Source of the DNA: Brienomyrus brachyistius
Taxonomy: Eukaryota; Chordata; Actinopteri; Osteoglossiformes; Mormyridae
Assembly: GCF_023856365.1 (NCBI RefSeq)
Contig: NC_064537.1
Span: 1,462,001 to 1,526,000 of the forward strand
Length of the DNA stretch: 64,000 bases
Direction: 5' to 3'
Every line of letters begins with the position of its first letter. Position 1 is the stretch's first letter. A model generated the notes under the pieces. That model was given only the letters and a program-made list of their open reading frames with translations. It searched no databases and was not told the DNA's origin. Positions 1 through 10,890 of this stretch are shown here, piece after piece. Made by a program: the position numbers and the translations under genes.

Positions 1-790
1 TTTTTTAATTCCACCTCTGACATCGCCGGGAGACGCCTGTTCTACTTTTTATGGAAGGTTTGAGCTGTGGAAAATGGACGCTCTCTGCCAGGATTTCCTG
101 CATGTCACTGCATATATTTCAGGTGCTCCAACAGAGAGGTTTGCTTTCAAATTAAAATTTACATTCAAACACAACCTTTCATACCTCTTACCAGTCAATA
201 GTACTCATTTTCCTTGCTTCCTTGGTTTGTAATAATTCCCTGGTGTTACAAAAAAGATGAGTGGCCCCTAGATGCCAGCAAATTGACTCGAAGAAACTGT
301 TCTTTTTATGAAACAAGAATCGTTGTCTGACAGATTCCCCGCATAGAGTCACTAAAACCAACAAAGCGACAGGTTATCATCACCCTGCTTCCACAGAGAA
401 ACTGGCAGTGTGAAGGAGCACCGACTGAACACAACATGAGACTATGAAGTCTTTACAACGTTCTCACAGGTAGAACGCAGGCGAGGGACCAAAGACTGAA
501 ACTTCTGCAGCTCAAACTGTCTGGACATCTGAAGAGGACTGAAAGCTAGTAAAGAAGCATCACAGCATGATTCCACTTCAGAAATAAAAATAACTAAAAA
601 TAATAAAAATAAAACAGTAAAATAAGACAAAAAAATGATGCATAGAGTTATCAATACATTTATTTTTTATCGACAATGTTTTTTTTGTTAACTTAATTTT
701 ATTTATATTCTTATTTTCATTGTTATTTTAATTTATCTTTCACATAATTTTCCTTAACTTTCCTTTTGAACACAATCCAGAAAGCAGGTG
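1..790. other. AT-rich intergenic sequence, no gene seen
   Basis: No open frame with recognisable protein similarity, splice-site pattern or tandem repeat is visible. Positions 585-735 are very AT-rich, with A and T runs. The short frames here look like chance. Confidence 0.6.
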
Positions 791-794
791 GGAA

Positions 795-982
795 TGCATT
801 TCACTGTGCATACGTAGAGTGTATGTTTGCGCATGTCCATGCATTTCACTGCGCATACATGCAGTGTATGTTTGCGCATGTCCATGCATTTCACTGCGCA
901 TACATGCAGTGTATGTTTGCGCATGTCCATGCATTTCACTGCATATACATACAGTGTATGTTTGTGCATGTCCATGCATTTA
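795..982. repeat. 45-bp minisatellite, about 4.2 copies
   Basis: Four consecutive 45-bp units begin at 795, 840, 885 and 930, each starting TGCATTTCACTG and containing GTATGTTTG and CATGTCCA. A partial fifth follows. The middle units are nearly identical and the outer two more diverged. Because 45 is a multiple of three, short frames stay open on both strands; they are not judged to be genes. Confidence 0.92.
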
Positions 983-1289
983 TTTTCCCATGGACTAATA
1001 AAACTTGAAAACTGGGGCCATGTATCCAGTCGACTGAGTTTAACAGTTTTGGGACACAAATCTAGAACATGGGCCTTGGCTGACAGATGGGCATGTTATG
1101 GGCCACCAGAAAACCCGGGTGCAGTTAATGCGCTTTAATTCAGCCTGGCGGCGGGGATTCTCCTGTCTTTCCTCGCAGTGATGACCTCCGCTACGTCCAG
1201 GACTTCGGTTGACTTTGTTTTGGCAAAAAGACATAACCTAATTACCATTATAAAAACAGCAACAGGAAAATGAACAGCAGTTTGGTTTG

Positions 1290-1560
1290 TTTTCATAAAA
1301 ACATAAGACATTTACAAACGAGAGGAGGTCATTCGGCCCATCAAGCTCGTTTGGGGAGAACTTAACTAATAGCTGAGTTGTTAAAATCTTATCTAGCTCT
1401 GAGTTAAAGGAACCCAGGGTTTTAGCTTGCGCTACACTAAGAATAAGACTATTCCATACTCTAACTACACGCTGTGCTTTCTCAAATCCATTTTAAAATG
1501 TTCTCCCACTAATTTCCACCTGATTTCATAATTCCATGAACAATTCAGAGAACATCAGTA
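1290..1560. repeat. Probable old dispersed repeat (SINE/LINE-like), family not fixed
   Basis: The stretch around GAGGTCATTCGGCCCATCAA, continuing to the AT-rich tail near 1560, resembles from memory a repeat seen many times in ray-finned fish assemblies. There are no terminal repeats or coding traces. The call rests on recall and needs a repeat-library search. Confidence 0.35.
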
Positions 1561-2820
1561 AGATTAGGTAAGGTTATAATAAATAATAAAGAAAAAACAC
1601 ATTTACTTTTCACCAGTTGCACCCGCAATCCCTGGCTGAATTACACGACTCCATACTGCCAATTACGGTTTACTTTTCTTCCCATGCGAAAATAAACACT
1701 AATAATTATAACTGCGATACCACAGGTATTGCTGCTGTTTTCTGATGATCTGGCTTTTTCAAACGCACTATGCTAGCTCTCTGATCTTAAAGTCAACGGA
1801 ATGTTTTTGAGCCACTGAACTATTTAAAGAAATGTTAAGTGCAAACATCTATCTATGGATCAATCAATCTATCTGTCTGTCTGTCTATACATGCTTTTGT
1901 TAATGAAGCAATGTTTGAAATTAATTGACAGCTAATGTTATATTTTTTATTTTTTAAGTGCAGCAATTTTGAACTTTCTGCCATTTGGAATGATTTTTAT
2001 GAATTTGGTAAAAGACTATTTGATCTGTTTAACTCAGTACTCGATACCTTCAGGCAGAATTACAAAAGAATAGAGTAATCTCACGGTGAACTCACACAAT
2101 CCAAATAAATTAAAATGTGGGAAAAAGGCACTCGGCTACATTTACATTTTTACAATTTAAATCAACAGAGATGGTACTGATCTACGTTACAAAGACTGTT
2201 CGGATATGTCAGGACACGGTTATGGGGAATGTTAGCAGCACAGAGCAGAGAAAGAGGAGCAGGAATCCAGGGAGTCGGGGAAACGAAGGATTTATTCGGG
2301 AGGGCAAATGCAGGAAAACGGAGTAAAACATACTCTAACGCGGAGTTAAATACACAACAGCAATGAACATGACTGGAAACAGCTGATGACACGGGGAATC
2401 CACATGGGGTAGATGAGGGGGCGTGGCACACGGGAGGATCGGCACGATCAGGGCGTAGCAGTAAGTTGGTAATGGGAGCTTTTGGCAAACGTACCAGTGA
2501 GTGTCTGGAGCAGAGAAACAGACCATCATTTAGTGTCTGAGTTCTAAGCTCGCTGTCACTTTTTCTGGTTGTGTTCTTCCACATAGCGCAGAACAGAATA
2601 ACACTACTGACCACTACTGAACACACGTAACACCCAACACCCCCCCAATCAGACTTGTGATCATCATGTGATCACAATGGACACTTTCACTAGGCCACAG
2701 CGAATCAGCATCTGCGCCTGTCTCCCCACCCCTCTTGTGCCCAGGGCATAATTTAAATCTTCTACAACTCACTTAACAAAACAAATTACCAAATAAAGTT
2801 TATTTTGACAATGCAAAACA
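1561..2820. other. Intergenic, no supported gene
   Basis: AT-rich DNA with a short imperfect (CTAT/CTGT) microsatellite near 1848-1888. The segment at 2205-2640 has the look of a dispersed repeat (a GGATTTATTCGGGAGGG motif, then GGGGGCGTGGCACAC), but no ends, target duplications or coding traces could be assigned. A 154-codon minus-strand frame here (2162-2626) shows no recognisable domain. Confidence 0.4.
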
Positions 2821-2828
2821 TGTAAATT

Positions 2829-2880
2829 CTACACCTCTTTGTCCATCTGTAACACACTGATCATACTTTATCTCTTTAAT
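2829..2880. repeat. Isolated relative of the 4.6-5.15 kb tandem-repeat family
   Basis: This unit (TCTACACCTCTTTGTCCATC, then CACTGATCATACTTTATCTC) is near-identical over about 55 bp to the unit around 5020-5070 of the later 41-bp array. It lies immediately left of the hAT-like element at 2882, whose target duplication falls inside it. Confidence 0.8.
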
Positions 2881-2881
2881 T

Positions 2882-3275
2882 AGGCCTGTCAATCGACAAA
2901 AAAAATGAATCGCACATTTTGCAATAAATTAATCGCAATTAATCATGATTAAAAACTTGTTAAATTTGTTTAAATTTTGTTTGTTTTATTAAAGTTTGTT
3001 ATAATGCATATTTAAATGTAAAATTAATCACCAAGTTAATGTAGAATAATCACAGACTGTATATTTCTGATACAGTATAACAATGTTGAAAGGCATGACA
3101 ACAGTACAAGGAAGTGTCTGTTTCAGTCATTTACATGGTAAATATGGTTGCCCCATAATGCACTGCATGATGACATTGGGAATCGAGTTAATCACGTCAA
3201 TTTCATTAATTTATTCGAACGTGCTAATTATTTTTAATCACTTGCAACAATTAAAGCGTTACATTTGACAACCTA
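2882..3275. mobile_element. hAT-like non-autonomous element (MITE), 394 bp
   Basis: The left end reads AGGCCTGTCAATCGAC. The right end, read in reverse complement, is TAGGTTGTCAAATG, so the termini are imperfect inverted repeats. The flanks are CTTTAATT (2874-2881) and CTTTAAAT (3276-3283), a 7/8 match to an 8-bp target duplication, the size typical of hAT insertions. The AATCGCAATTAATCATGATTAA motif region inside the left end is typical of a common vertebrate hAT terminus. It has no transposase and its divergence suggests an old insertion. Confidence 0.68.
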
Positions 3276-3344
3276 CTTTAAATATTACTTAAGTCCAACA
3301 GAAAAAGATCCCAGGTAGTGGCATCACAGGGGGTTTCACCTAAT

Positions 3345-3770
3345 ACTGTGAGGGGTCCCATTTCACTGAATGCTGTGAGGGGCCCCGTTTCACTGAATGC
3401 TGTGAGGGGCCCCGTTTCACTGAATGTTGTGAGGGGCCCCGTTTCACTGAATGATGTGAGGGGCCCCGTTTCACTGAATGCTGTGAGGGGCCCCGTTTCA
3501 CTGAATGCTGTGAGGGGCCCCGTTTCACTGAATGTTGTGAGGGGCCCCGTTTCACTGAATGATGTGAGGGGCCCCGTTTCACCTAATACTGTGAGGGGTC
3601 CCATTTCACTGAATGCTGTGAGGGGCCCCGTTTCACTGAATGCTGTGAGGGGCCCCGTTTCACTGAATGTTGTGAGGGGCCCCGTTTCACTGAATGATGT
3701 GAGGGGCCCCGTTTCACTGAATGCTGTGAAGGGCCCCGTTTCACTGAATGCTGTGAGGGGCCCCGTTTCT
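3345..3770. repeat. 27-bp minisatellite, about 16 copies
   Basis: The unit is GAGGGGCCCCGTTTCACTGA followed by ATGNTGT. The variable base gives sub-types (GCT, GTT, GAT, ACT) that recur in a regular order, so there is higher-order structure of several units. The unit length is a multiple of three and neither strand of the unit has a stop, so 9-residue-periodic frames are open on both strands. I see no initiation context, splice sites or homology, and do not call a gene. Confidence 0.93.
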
Positions 3771-3848
3771 TGGTGGAACCTAAGGCAGCTCTATCCAGTA
3801 TAAATGTGAGAAAAAAGCACTCAGACCACACACTGATGCTGCGGAGCG

Positions 3849-3849
3849 C

Positions 3850-3888
<39 letters not shown>
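3849..3888. repeat. (CA)n microsatellite
   Basis: About 18 uninterrupted CA dinucleotides, then CATACC. Confidence 0.95.
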
Positions 3889-3889
<1 letters not shown>

Positions 3890-4158
3890 CATGTTTGCAA
3901 AAACCCTCCACACACAGTCACTTTTTTGCATTCTAATCTTTGTTGATGTAGTAGATCTTTTTGTGGGGGGGGGGGTTACCCATAAAGTCTGTTTTCCAGG
4001 AGTTACTGTCTTTGCTGCGTGTTGTTATTTTTAAGGGGACATCTTGTCAAAATCCCTCCTCACAAAGACGGAAAAATCCTCACAAGTACAGAGAGAGAAA
4101 AAAAACAGCTGAGAGAGACGCTCACAGGAACAGAGAAGCAGAGCAGCCGGGCGGACAG

Positions 4159-4327
4159 AGACACACAGATACACACAGATACACACAGATACACAGATAC
4201 ACACACACACACACACACTCAGACGCACTGAGACCTGCCTGTTACCAGCCGTGTGTGTGTCACTTGCCTGTCTATGTGTTACCTGCCTGGGTGTGTGTGC
4301 GCACGCGCGTGTGTGTGTGTGTGTGTT

Positions 4328-4408
<81 letters not shown>

Positions 4409-4411
4409 ATG
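4159..4411. repeat. Compound ACACAGAT / CA / GT microsatellite
   Basis: The block starts with ACACAGAT repeats, passes through a short CA run (4199-4220), a diverged stretch and then an uninterrupted (GT)n of about 75 bp ending near 4406. CA followed by GT on one strand can pair as an imperfect hairpin. Confidence 0.93.
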
Positions 4412-4639
4412 TGCTATAAACACGACAGCATGAATAATAAATAGGACATGGTGGCAGCACAGACAGCACCCCGGCCTGTGATCACAGCTCGCCCGCTGAT
4501 ACTGCGGAGCTGGGAAGCCAATCCATAAGCATCGATCTTCCTCCTCTGTTGAATTCTCACCCTCTTTTCAGTGCTTCTCTCTCTGCCCCCATCTCCTTTA
4601 AAAAGTCCCTTTAACCTGCTGTTCATGAAGGCCAGTACA

Positions 4640-5155
4640 CCTCTCACCGATCATAAATACTACACCTCTGTCAATCTCTAACACACCAATCATAAATACT
4701 ACACCTCTCTGTCAATCTCTAACACACCGATCATAAATACTACACCTCTCTGTCAATCTCTAACACACTGATCATAAATTGTATGCCTCTATCCTTATCT
4801 AACACATAGATAATAAATACTACACCTGTTTCTAAGTCTAACACACCCATCATAAATACTACACCTCTCTGTCAATCTCTAACACACCGATCATAAATAC
4901 TACACCTCTGTCAATCTCTAACACACCGATCATAAATACTACACCTCTCTGTCTATCTCTAACACACCAATCATAAATTCTACACCTCTCTGTTCATCTC
5001 TAACACATCGATCATAAATTCTACACCTCTCTGTCCATCTATAAGGCACTGATCATACTTTATCTCTTTCTAAGTCTAACACACCCATCATAAATTCTAC
5101 ACCTCTCTGTTTCTCTAACGCATCGATCATAAATTCTACACCTCTCATTCATTTC
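4640..5155. repeat. 41-43-bp tandem repeat, about 12 copies
   Basis: Units contain CATAAATACTACACCTCTCT followed by GTCAATCTCTAACACACCGAT. Divergence rises toward 5100, and some units lost a few bases. A relative lies outside the array at 2829-2880. Confidence 0.9.
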
Positions 5156-5884
5156 AAAAGGATACATTTTTCAGTCTCTTTCCCTCCCTCTTGGTCTCAT
5201 ACTGGAGACAGACAAGACCCGGAGGCAACGGTGGTGAAAATTAAACTCTATTTGAGCCTAATTTCATTTATAAAGACTCCTTCTCTACTCTGCACTCCAA
5301 TTTCTACTCTGACACACAAGGCAATTCGTCTCAATTGGCCTACTGAAGGGCCAGGTGGCAAATAAAGCGATTTAAACAAATGACGAGAGCATCTACACAT
5401 TGGACCTGTCCACATAGTGGGTGTGTCTACAAAACAGGCACATATACTAGGCTGCTCTGTGAGTGACATGGCCTTATTCATGGGGTAGGTGAGACAGGCT
5501 GGGGCATAATTCATTCTAATTATATATTCAAATTCCTTCTAATTCAGCTGTGGTTAAAAGGGCATAATTAATTTGTTAGACCAGGAAGGAGTGCTTTCTC
5601 TTAGGGTACAGTACAGTACAACTGAAACTATTGCTGAATAAGTTAATATGGAGAAAATAACACAGTGACTGTCTGTGAGTTTCGACTACCTGCTACCTGC
5701 ACAGACGAGCAACCACAGACCATCATTAAAAACAGTGTATTGAAGTACAATGACACTCATTCCATAATTCAACCTCAAGCAAAGAGAAAGCTAAAATGCA
5801 TTAAAAAGAAAATCAACAATGAACAGGGCGTGATGATCTGGATTTGCCCAGTAATGATGACACCTGGGACAGCTGTGCTGCCAG
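5156..5884. other. Intergenic, no supported gene
   Basis: No tandem or terminal repeats and no recognisable protein were seen. Short frames at 5248-5514 (minus) and 5665-5898 (plus) have no domain I recognise. Confidence 0.45.
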
Positions 5885-5885
5885 G

Positions 5886-5973
5886 AGGGTATCTGTGAGC
5901 GTATCTGTGAGCGTATCTGTGAGCGTATCTGTGAGCGTATCTGTGAGCGTATCTGTGAGCGTATCTGTGAGCA
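5886..5973. repeat. 12-bp minisatellite, about 7 copies
   Basis: Near-perfect GTATCTGTGAGC repeats. The 12-bp period leaves frames open on both strands (a VSVS-type dipeptide on plus). Confidence 0.94.
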
Positions 5974-6429
5974 TCAGAAGGACAGGTGCTCTGACTGCAA
6001 ACACAGCCGCACAGCGAGGACGGTCTCAGTCATCCTGAAGCTCAGCTACAGCACCAGCACTCTGGCCTCGCGTGAAATTTATGCAAATTTTTTTAACAAA
6101 TATTCATCTGCACTTTAAATCGCTTGTAACCATTTTTCTTTTTCCCTAGAAGTGTTTGTTTTTAAACTAAAGGCTGTTCATGGGACCTGGGAACGTAATT
6201 TCATTCCCTAACATGTTACCCCCATGTTCTCGGAATGATAATAAACTTTCTTGAATCTGGAATCTTCTCCAAAATAGTGACTAGTGATGAGTCACTTGAA
6301 TAATTAATACTTTAGAGTGAATCTCAGATTCTAACGCCAGTACAATTAGAAGAGTTAATCGCAATACTCTCTGATCAAGGCCGATAATATGCACTTTAGA
6401 AATATCGCAGCCATTAGGAAAGCAAATTC

Positions 6430-7305
6430 ATATTACAACCCAGTACATACACCACCATTACAAGGCTGCTTATACTACAACTAGTACATAGACCACAATT
6501 ACAGGCAATTTATACAACCCACCACACAAACTACAGTAACGGGGTAATTTATGCAACCCAACACATACACCACTGCCACAGGGTGTATACTACAACACAA
6601 CAAATACGACAGCGTTACAAGGCTATTCATGCAATAACCCAGCACATACACCACCGATGTTACATGGCTGCTTATGTTACATATATCCTATTAACCAGCA
6701 CATACACCACTGTTACATTTATGTAATATGTTACATTTATCCTATTAACCAGCACATACACCGCTGTTACATTTATGTAATATGTTATATTTATCCTATC
6801 AGTCAGCACATACACCGCTGTTACACGGCCGCATATGTTACATTTATCCTATTAACCAGCACATACACCGCTGTTACACGGCCGCATATGTTACATTTAT
6901 CCTATTAACCAGCAGATACACCGCTGTTACAGGGCTGCTTATGTTATATTTATCCTATCAGTCAGCACATACACTGCTGTTACACGGCCGCATATGTTAC
7001 ATTTATCCTATCAACCAGCACATACACCGCTGTTACAGGGCTGCTTATGTTATATTTATCCTATTAACCAGCACATACACAGCTGTTACAGGGCCACTCA
7101 TGTTACATTTATCCTATTAACCAGCACATACACCACTGTTACATTTATGTAATATGTTATATTTATCCTATCAGTCAGCACATACACCGCTGTTACACGG
7201 CCGTATATGTTATATTTATCCTATTAACCAGCACATATACCGCTGTTACAGGGCCGCTTATGTTACATTTATCCTATTAGCCAGCACATACACAGCTGCT
7301 ACAGT
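6430..7305. repeat. 53-bp tandem repeat, about 15 copies
   Basis: Units carry CCAGCACATACACCGCTGTT, then a variable ACAGGGC/ACACGGC tract and TTACATTTATCCTATT. Copies from about 6650 are homogeneous. Those at 6430-6640 (PyCCAGTACATACACCAC variants) are strongly diverged, as expected at the ageing edge of an array. Confidence 0.88.
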
Positions 7306-7950
7306 ACTTGTCTCTGTGTATTACACCAAATAGATCAGCAGAGTGAGAGAGCTTGGAAATATGTAAAGGCTCGTCTAAATGCATGATACTTTACTGTACT
7401 CCAAAGCAAAGGCGCAGACATCTTCTGAGTCGTGTAAGAGAAATTCTTCAGGCTCCTTTCTCACTGTGCCAATGAAATGGAGTTCGTTTTGAAAAGGTGA
7501 TTTTTCCATGCTAGATAGTGCTTTTGTGTCCAGGACAAAAAGCACACCAGATGTAACTTACCATAAAAATGCAGGCCTGGAAACAGCATTTTATGATCAT
7601 CTCTAGACTTGTTATGACCTTCCAGAATCTAAGCATGTTGAAGGTAAGTGATATAAAAAAGAAATACACAGGGTATGTCTGAGATCACCGCAGACATACC
7701 CTGTGTTTATCACTCCAGATTTCGTCGTGGATGTCGTGACAATAGTCCTATTTTTGCATTTACCTTGTGTTTCACTACAGCTGCTGACAGTTCTGATTGT
7801 TAGAACATTGACATGACACACAACAGGTAATCACCATGCCCAGAAATTTGTGAAATACAAAAACAGTATACTTAATTTGATAGCTCATACACAGCTAATC
7901 CAATGTTATTTGAAGTTTTGTGCAAATTTATCTCATCTTGCTCTCCTTTA
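7306..7950. other. Intergenic, no supported gene
   Basis: Apart from the inverted repeat at 7666-7706 I see no coding trace or repeat boundary. Confidence 0.45.
7666..7706. repeat. Perfect 16-bp inverted repeat (hairpin), 9-bp loop
   Basis: ACACAGGGTATGTCTG at 7666-7681 is exactly complementary to CAGACATACCCTGTGT at 7691-7706. The loop is AGATCACCG. No T-tract follows, and in a vertebrate setting this is not a bacterial-type terminator. Confidence 0.9.
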
Positions 7951-7954
7951 AGAC

Positions 7955-8530
7955 ATACACACTTGTACAGATGAGACCAAAGAAGGATGACTAATCAGAC
8001 CATGTTACTTTTTCAGTTGCTCAGGAGTCCATGTCTTGTGCTCCTTACACCAGGTTTTGTGTTTCTGTACATCGGTCTCGGATACAACAGATACCCTGTC
8101 TTCTATACCGAGTCTAATAAGCTCACAACATACAGCTTTTGTTGAGACTGAGTCCCAGATGTGCAAATTTAATTGTAGTAACTGTAGTAGCTATTGAGCC
8201 CATGATATTTAGAAACTATTCATCTATAGAGGTTGAACAATGAAGCTGAAACACCTGGTTTTAGACCACAATAATCTATTAGTATGGTGTGGTGTTGGGC
8301 CTCCTTTTGTAGCGAATATGGAATCAGTTCTTCTTGGGAATGACAGATACAAGGCAGAGAACAACCCAAGATGGGGCGCCAGCCCATCGCAGGGCACACT
8401 CTCACAACATTCACTCACATACGCACACCTATGAACAATTTGGTAATGCCAAGGTTACCAGTCTTGCTGTGTGTATTGGTGCATTATCATCCTGATACAT
8501 CGCACCACAACACACACTAAGGTTAATTCG
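7955..8530. mobile_element. Degraded DNA-transposon fragments, family undetermined
   Basis: Three phrases resemble from memory parts of one common fish DNA transposon: GTTGCTCAGGAGTCCATGTC near 8017, GAAACACCTGGTTTTAGACC near 8248 and GCATTATCATCCTGATACAT near 8482. A separate dispersed-repeat fragment (GGGGCGCCAGCCCATCGCAG, 8373-8450) interrupts them. No intact transposase, termini or target duplications were found, so the family and boundaries are uncertain. Confidence 0.4.
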
Positions 8531-8611
8531 GATGTGTCCATGCAACTGCGCTGTATTGCATTCAAAAGATGATGCGAGGAACGAGTCACTAAACTGCCTT
8601 TAATTCTGAAA

Positions 8612-8790
8612 CAGCAGCACAATGTTCAACAATATATATACAGAATACTTGTCTCATGTACACGCTGGGATTGCATTTCTCAAACCAGACAAAAGCAATG
8701 GAAAACAATATATTTCGTACCTGAAATAGCAGCGCAATATTCAGCATAATATACATAGAACAGTTGTCTCATGTACGCTGCGGGAGAGAG
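8612..8790. repeat. Direct duplication, two diverged copies
   Basis: CTGAAACAGCAGCACAATGT near 8607 and CTGAAATAGCAGCGCAATAT near 8722 open two copies. Both continue through an ATATACA(T)AGAA region and end with TTGTCTCATGTACRCTG, so a segment of about 60-70 bp is duplicated about 115 bp apart. Confidence 0.7.
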
Positions 8791-9364
8791 TACATTGGTG
8801 GATTAACCCACATGTTCAGTCATGTGTTGAACTTGATAAAAGTAATAAAAAAATAAAGAACACCAATCACCAGTTACCAGTTTTAAAAAAATCTTACGAA
8901 GTTGGGAAAAAAATTTATATCTCCTGAATAATGAATCAAGATTGCAAATAAAAAATTTTACACAGATAAGAAGTGCATCTTACCGTTGGCATGGCGTTTC
9001 CCAGATGGGACGAATGCAACGGAAACCTGCCTAATATTACCCGTGCCAACTGTACCAGCCAATCCTCTCCCTGCAATGTCTGTTCCACTAAGGGGTTCCA
9101 GGCAGCTGTAGTCATATACACCTTTTTACACTCAGCCACCTAGTGGCACACATTTGGACTGCAGGAAGAAGCTCACATAACGTGAGGAAAACATGGAACT
9201 CCACATGCACAGAGCAGATCCACGGCCACGATACCATCAAGCAACATGAGCAGACAGTACGCACACATCCCTACCGCTCCCACCAGCACGGAGGGAAAGC
9301 TACATGAGAAACTGCCCTTCTCCTCCCCAGGACTAATCCAGACGCAGCGGCAGAAATCGAAACT
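8791..9364. other. Intergenic, no supported gene
   Basis: No repeat or coding signal was recognised. The 67-codon minus frame at 8936-9139 has no identifiable domain. Confidence 0.4.
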
Positions 9365-9369
9365 CCAAG

Positions 9370-10065
9370 GAGAGGCCCCCCCGCAGCAGTGCTCAACACC
9401 GACAGAGAGAGTGTGGATTTAGAGGCCCCCCCGCAGCAGTGCTCAACACCGACAGAGAGAGTGTGGATTTAGAGGCCCCCCCGCAGCAGTGCTCAACACC
9501 AACAGAGAGAGTGTGGATTTAGAGGCCCCCCCGCAGCAGTGCTCAACACCAACAGAGAGAGTGTGGATTTAGAGGCCCCCCCGCAGCAGTGCTCAACACC
9601 AACAGAGAGAGTGTGGATTTAGAGGCCCCCCCGCAGCAGTGCTCAACACCGACAGAGAGAGTGTGGATTTAGAGGCCCCCCCCCCCCCCCCGCAGCAGAC
9701 AGAGAGAGTGTGGACTTAGAGCCCCCCCCCCCCCCGCAGCAGACAGAGAGAGTGTGGACTTAGAGCCCCCCCCCCCCCCCCCGCAGCAGACAGAGAGAGT
9801 GTGGACTTAGAGCCCCCCCCCCCCCCGCAGCAGACAGAGAGAGTGTGGACTTAGAGCCCCCCCCCCCCCCCGCAGCAGACAGAGAGAGTGTGGACTGAGA
9901 GCCCCCCCCCCCCGCAGACAGAGAGAGTGTGGACTTAGAGCCCCCCCCCCCGCAGCAGACAGAGAGAGTGTGGACTTAGAGCCCCCCCCCCGCAGCAGAC
10001 AGAGAGAGTGTGGACTTAGAGCCCCCCCCCCCCCCCCCCCCGCAGCAGACAGAGAGAGTGTGCCC
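9370..10065. repeat. Poly-C minisatellite: 50-bp units, then shortened 38-45-bp units
   Basis: Six near-identical 50-bp units (AGGCCCCCCCGCAGCAGTGC, then TCAACACC and ACAGAGAGAGTGTGGATTTAG) run from about 9370 to 9670. From there the unit loses the TGCTCAACACC segment while its C tract expands to 9-20 C. The shortened form repeats about nine times to 10065. The G-rich complementary strand has many long G runs. Confidence 0.93.
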
Positions 10066-10389
10066 TTCTCCTGGAGCGATCGATTCCCACCCCACCGGGA
10101 TCCCCGGGAAAGGCGAGCTGGTCGATAGCCTGGAGAGTAAGGCCCTTCCTCTCCCTCACTCCCTCATTCCTCTCTCTTTCCCAATCTCAGCTTCATTCTC
10201 CCTCTCATTAGTCCACCCTTTGTTTATCAGTGGGGGTGGGGTAGGGAGGGATAGGACGGGGGAAACTGATTGATGGTAAGGAAGGTTAACAGGTGATGAT
10301 GGGGGCTGGCGTGAAGCAATGAGATACACATCGCCCACAGCATAGTACATGCATGCAAAAGGGGATAGCAGTTCAAATACATGGCCAAA

Positions 10390-10625
10390 AGTACAGCTTG
10401 CACTACAACCAGGATCCAATACACATGCCAACAGGAACCAGCTGAATCTCCGAAACACCAACACACACCGACAGGCACCACAAAGCTCATAAACCACCAT
10501 CACACACATACCAACAGGAACCAGCTGAATCTCCGAAACCCCAACACACATCCATGAGCACCAACCGAAACTCCAAACCACCTAATACACACCTACAAGT
10601 ACCACCTGAAACTCCCAACCACCAA
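10390..10625. repeat. Degenerate tandem repeat
   Basis: CAACAGGAACCAGCTGAATC appears at about 10429 and again at 10513, each followed by TCCGAAAC(A/C)CCAACACAC. Weaker versions continue to 10620. The period is roughly 37-84 bp and the copies are diverged. Confidence 0.65.
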
Positions 10626-10649
10626 ACATACCCCCACTAGCTTCACTCA

Positions 10650-10890
10650 AAAGAAATAATGATGATAACTTATACTTTATTGGCCCCTGTGGAGAAACTC
10701 TCCTTATGCCTCCCCCAACTTTCTTTCTGCAGGTGAGAGCAAGCTGTCTGTAAAGGGCAACCACTCATAGCAGTGCCTAAAGAGCTGGGGGTAAAGGTTC
10801 TCAAGGAGCTACAGAGGACAGGCTTGAACTAGTGACGTTCTGATCTCAGGCACAGAGGCTAAGCCCACTGAAGCACACACTACCCCCCTG
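10650..10890 (-). mobile_element. Probable SINE-like dispersed repeat, minus orientation
   Basis: The block begins ACTTATACTTTATTGGCCCC and ends near CACTACCCCCC. GGCTTGAACTAGTGACGTTC near 10832 resembles a decayed tRNA B-box region read in reverse, which is how many fish tRNA-SINEs look on the opposite strand. I recognise the first half as a commonly repeated fish sequence. No target duplication was identified. Confidence 0.45.

Noticed and set aside
7666..7706. Rho-independent terminator
   Set aside because: The genome is eukaryotic, there is no T-tract, and no gene ends here.
9370..9670. CRISPR-like regular repeats
   Set aside because: The whole 50-bp unit repeats, spacer included, so it is a minisatellite.
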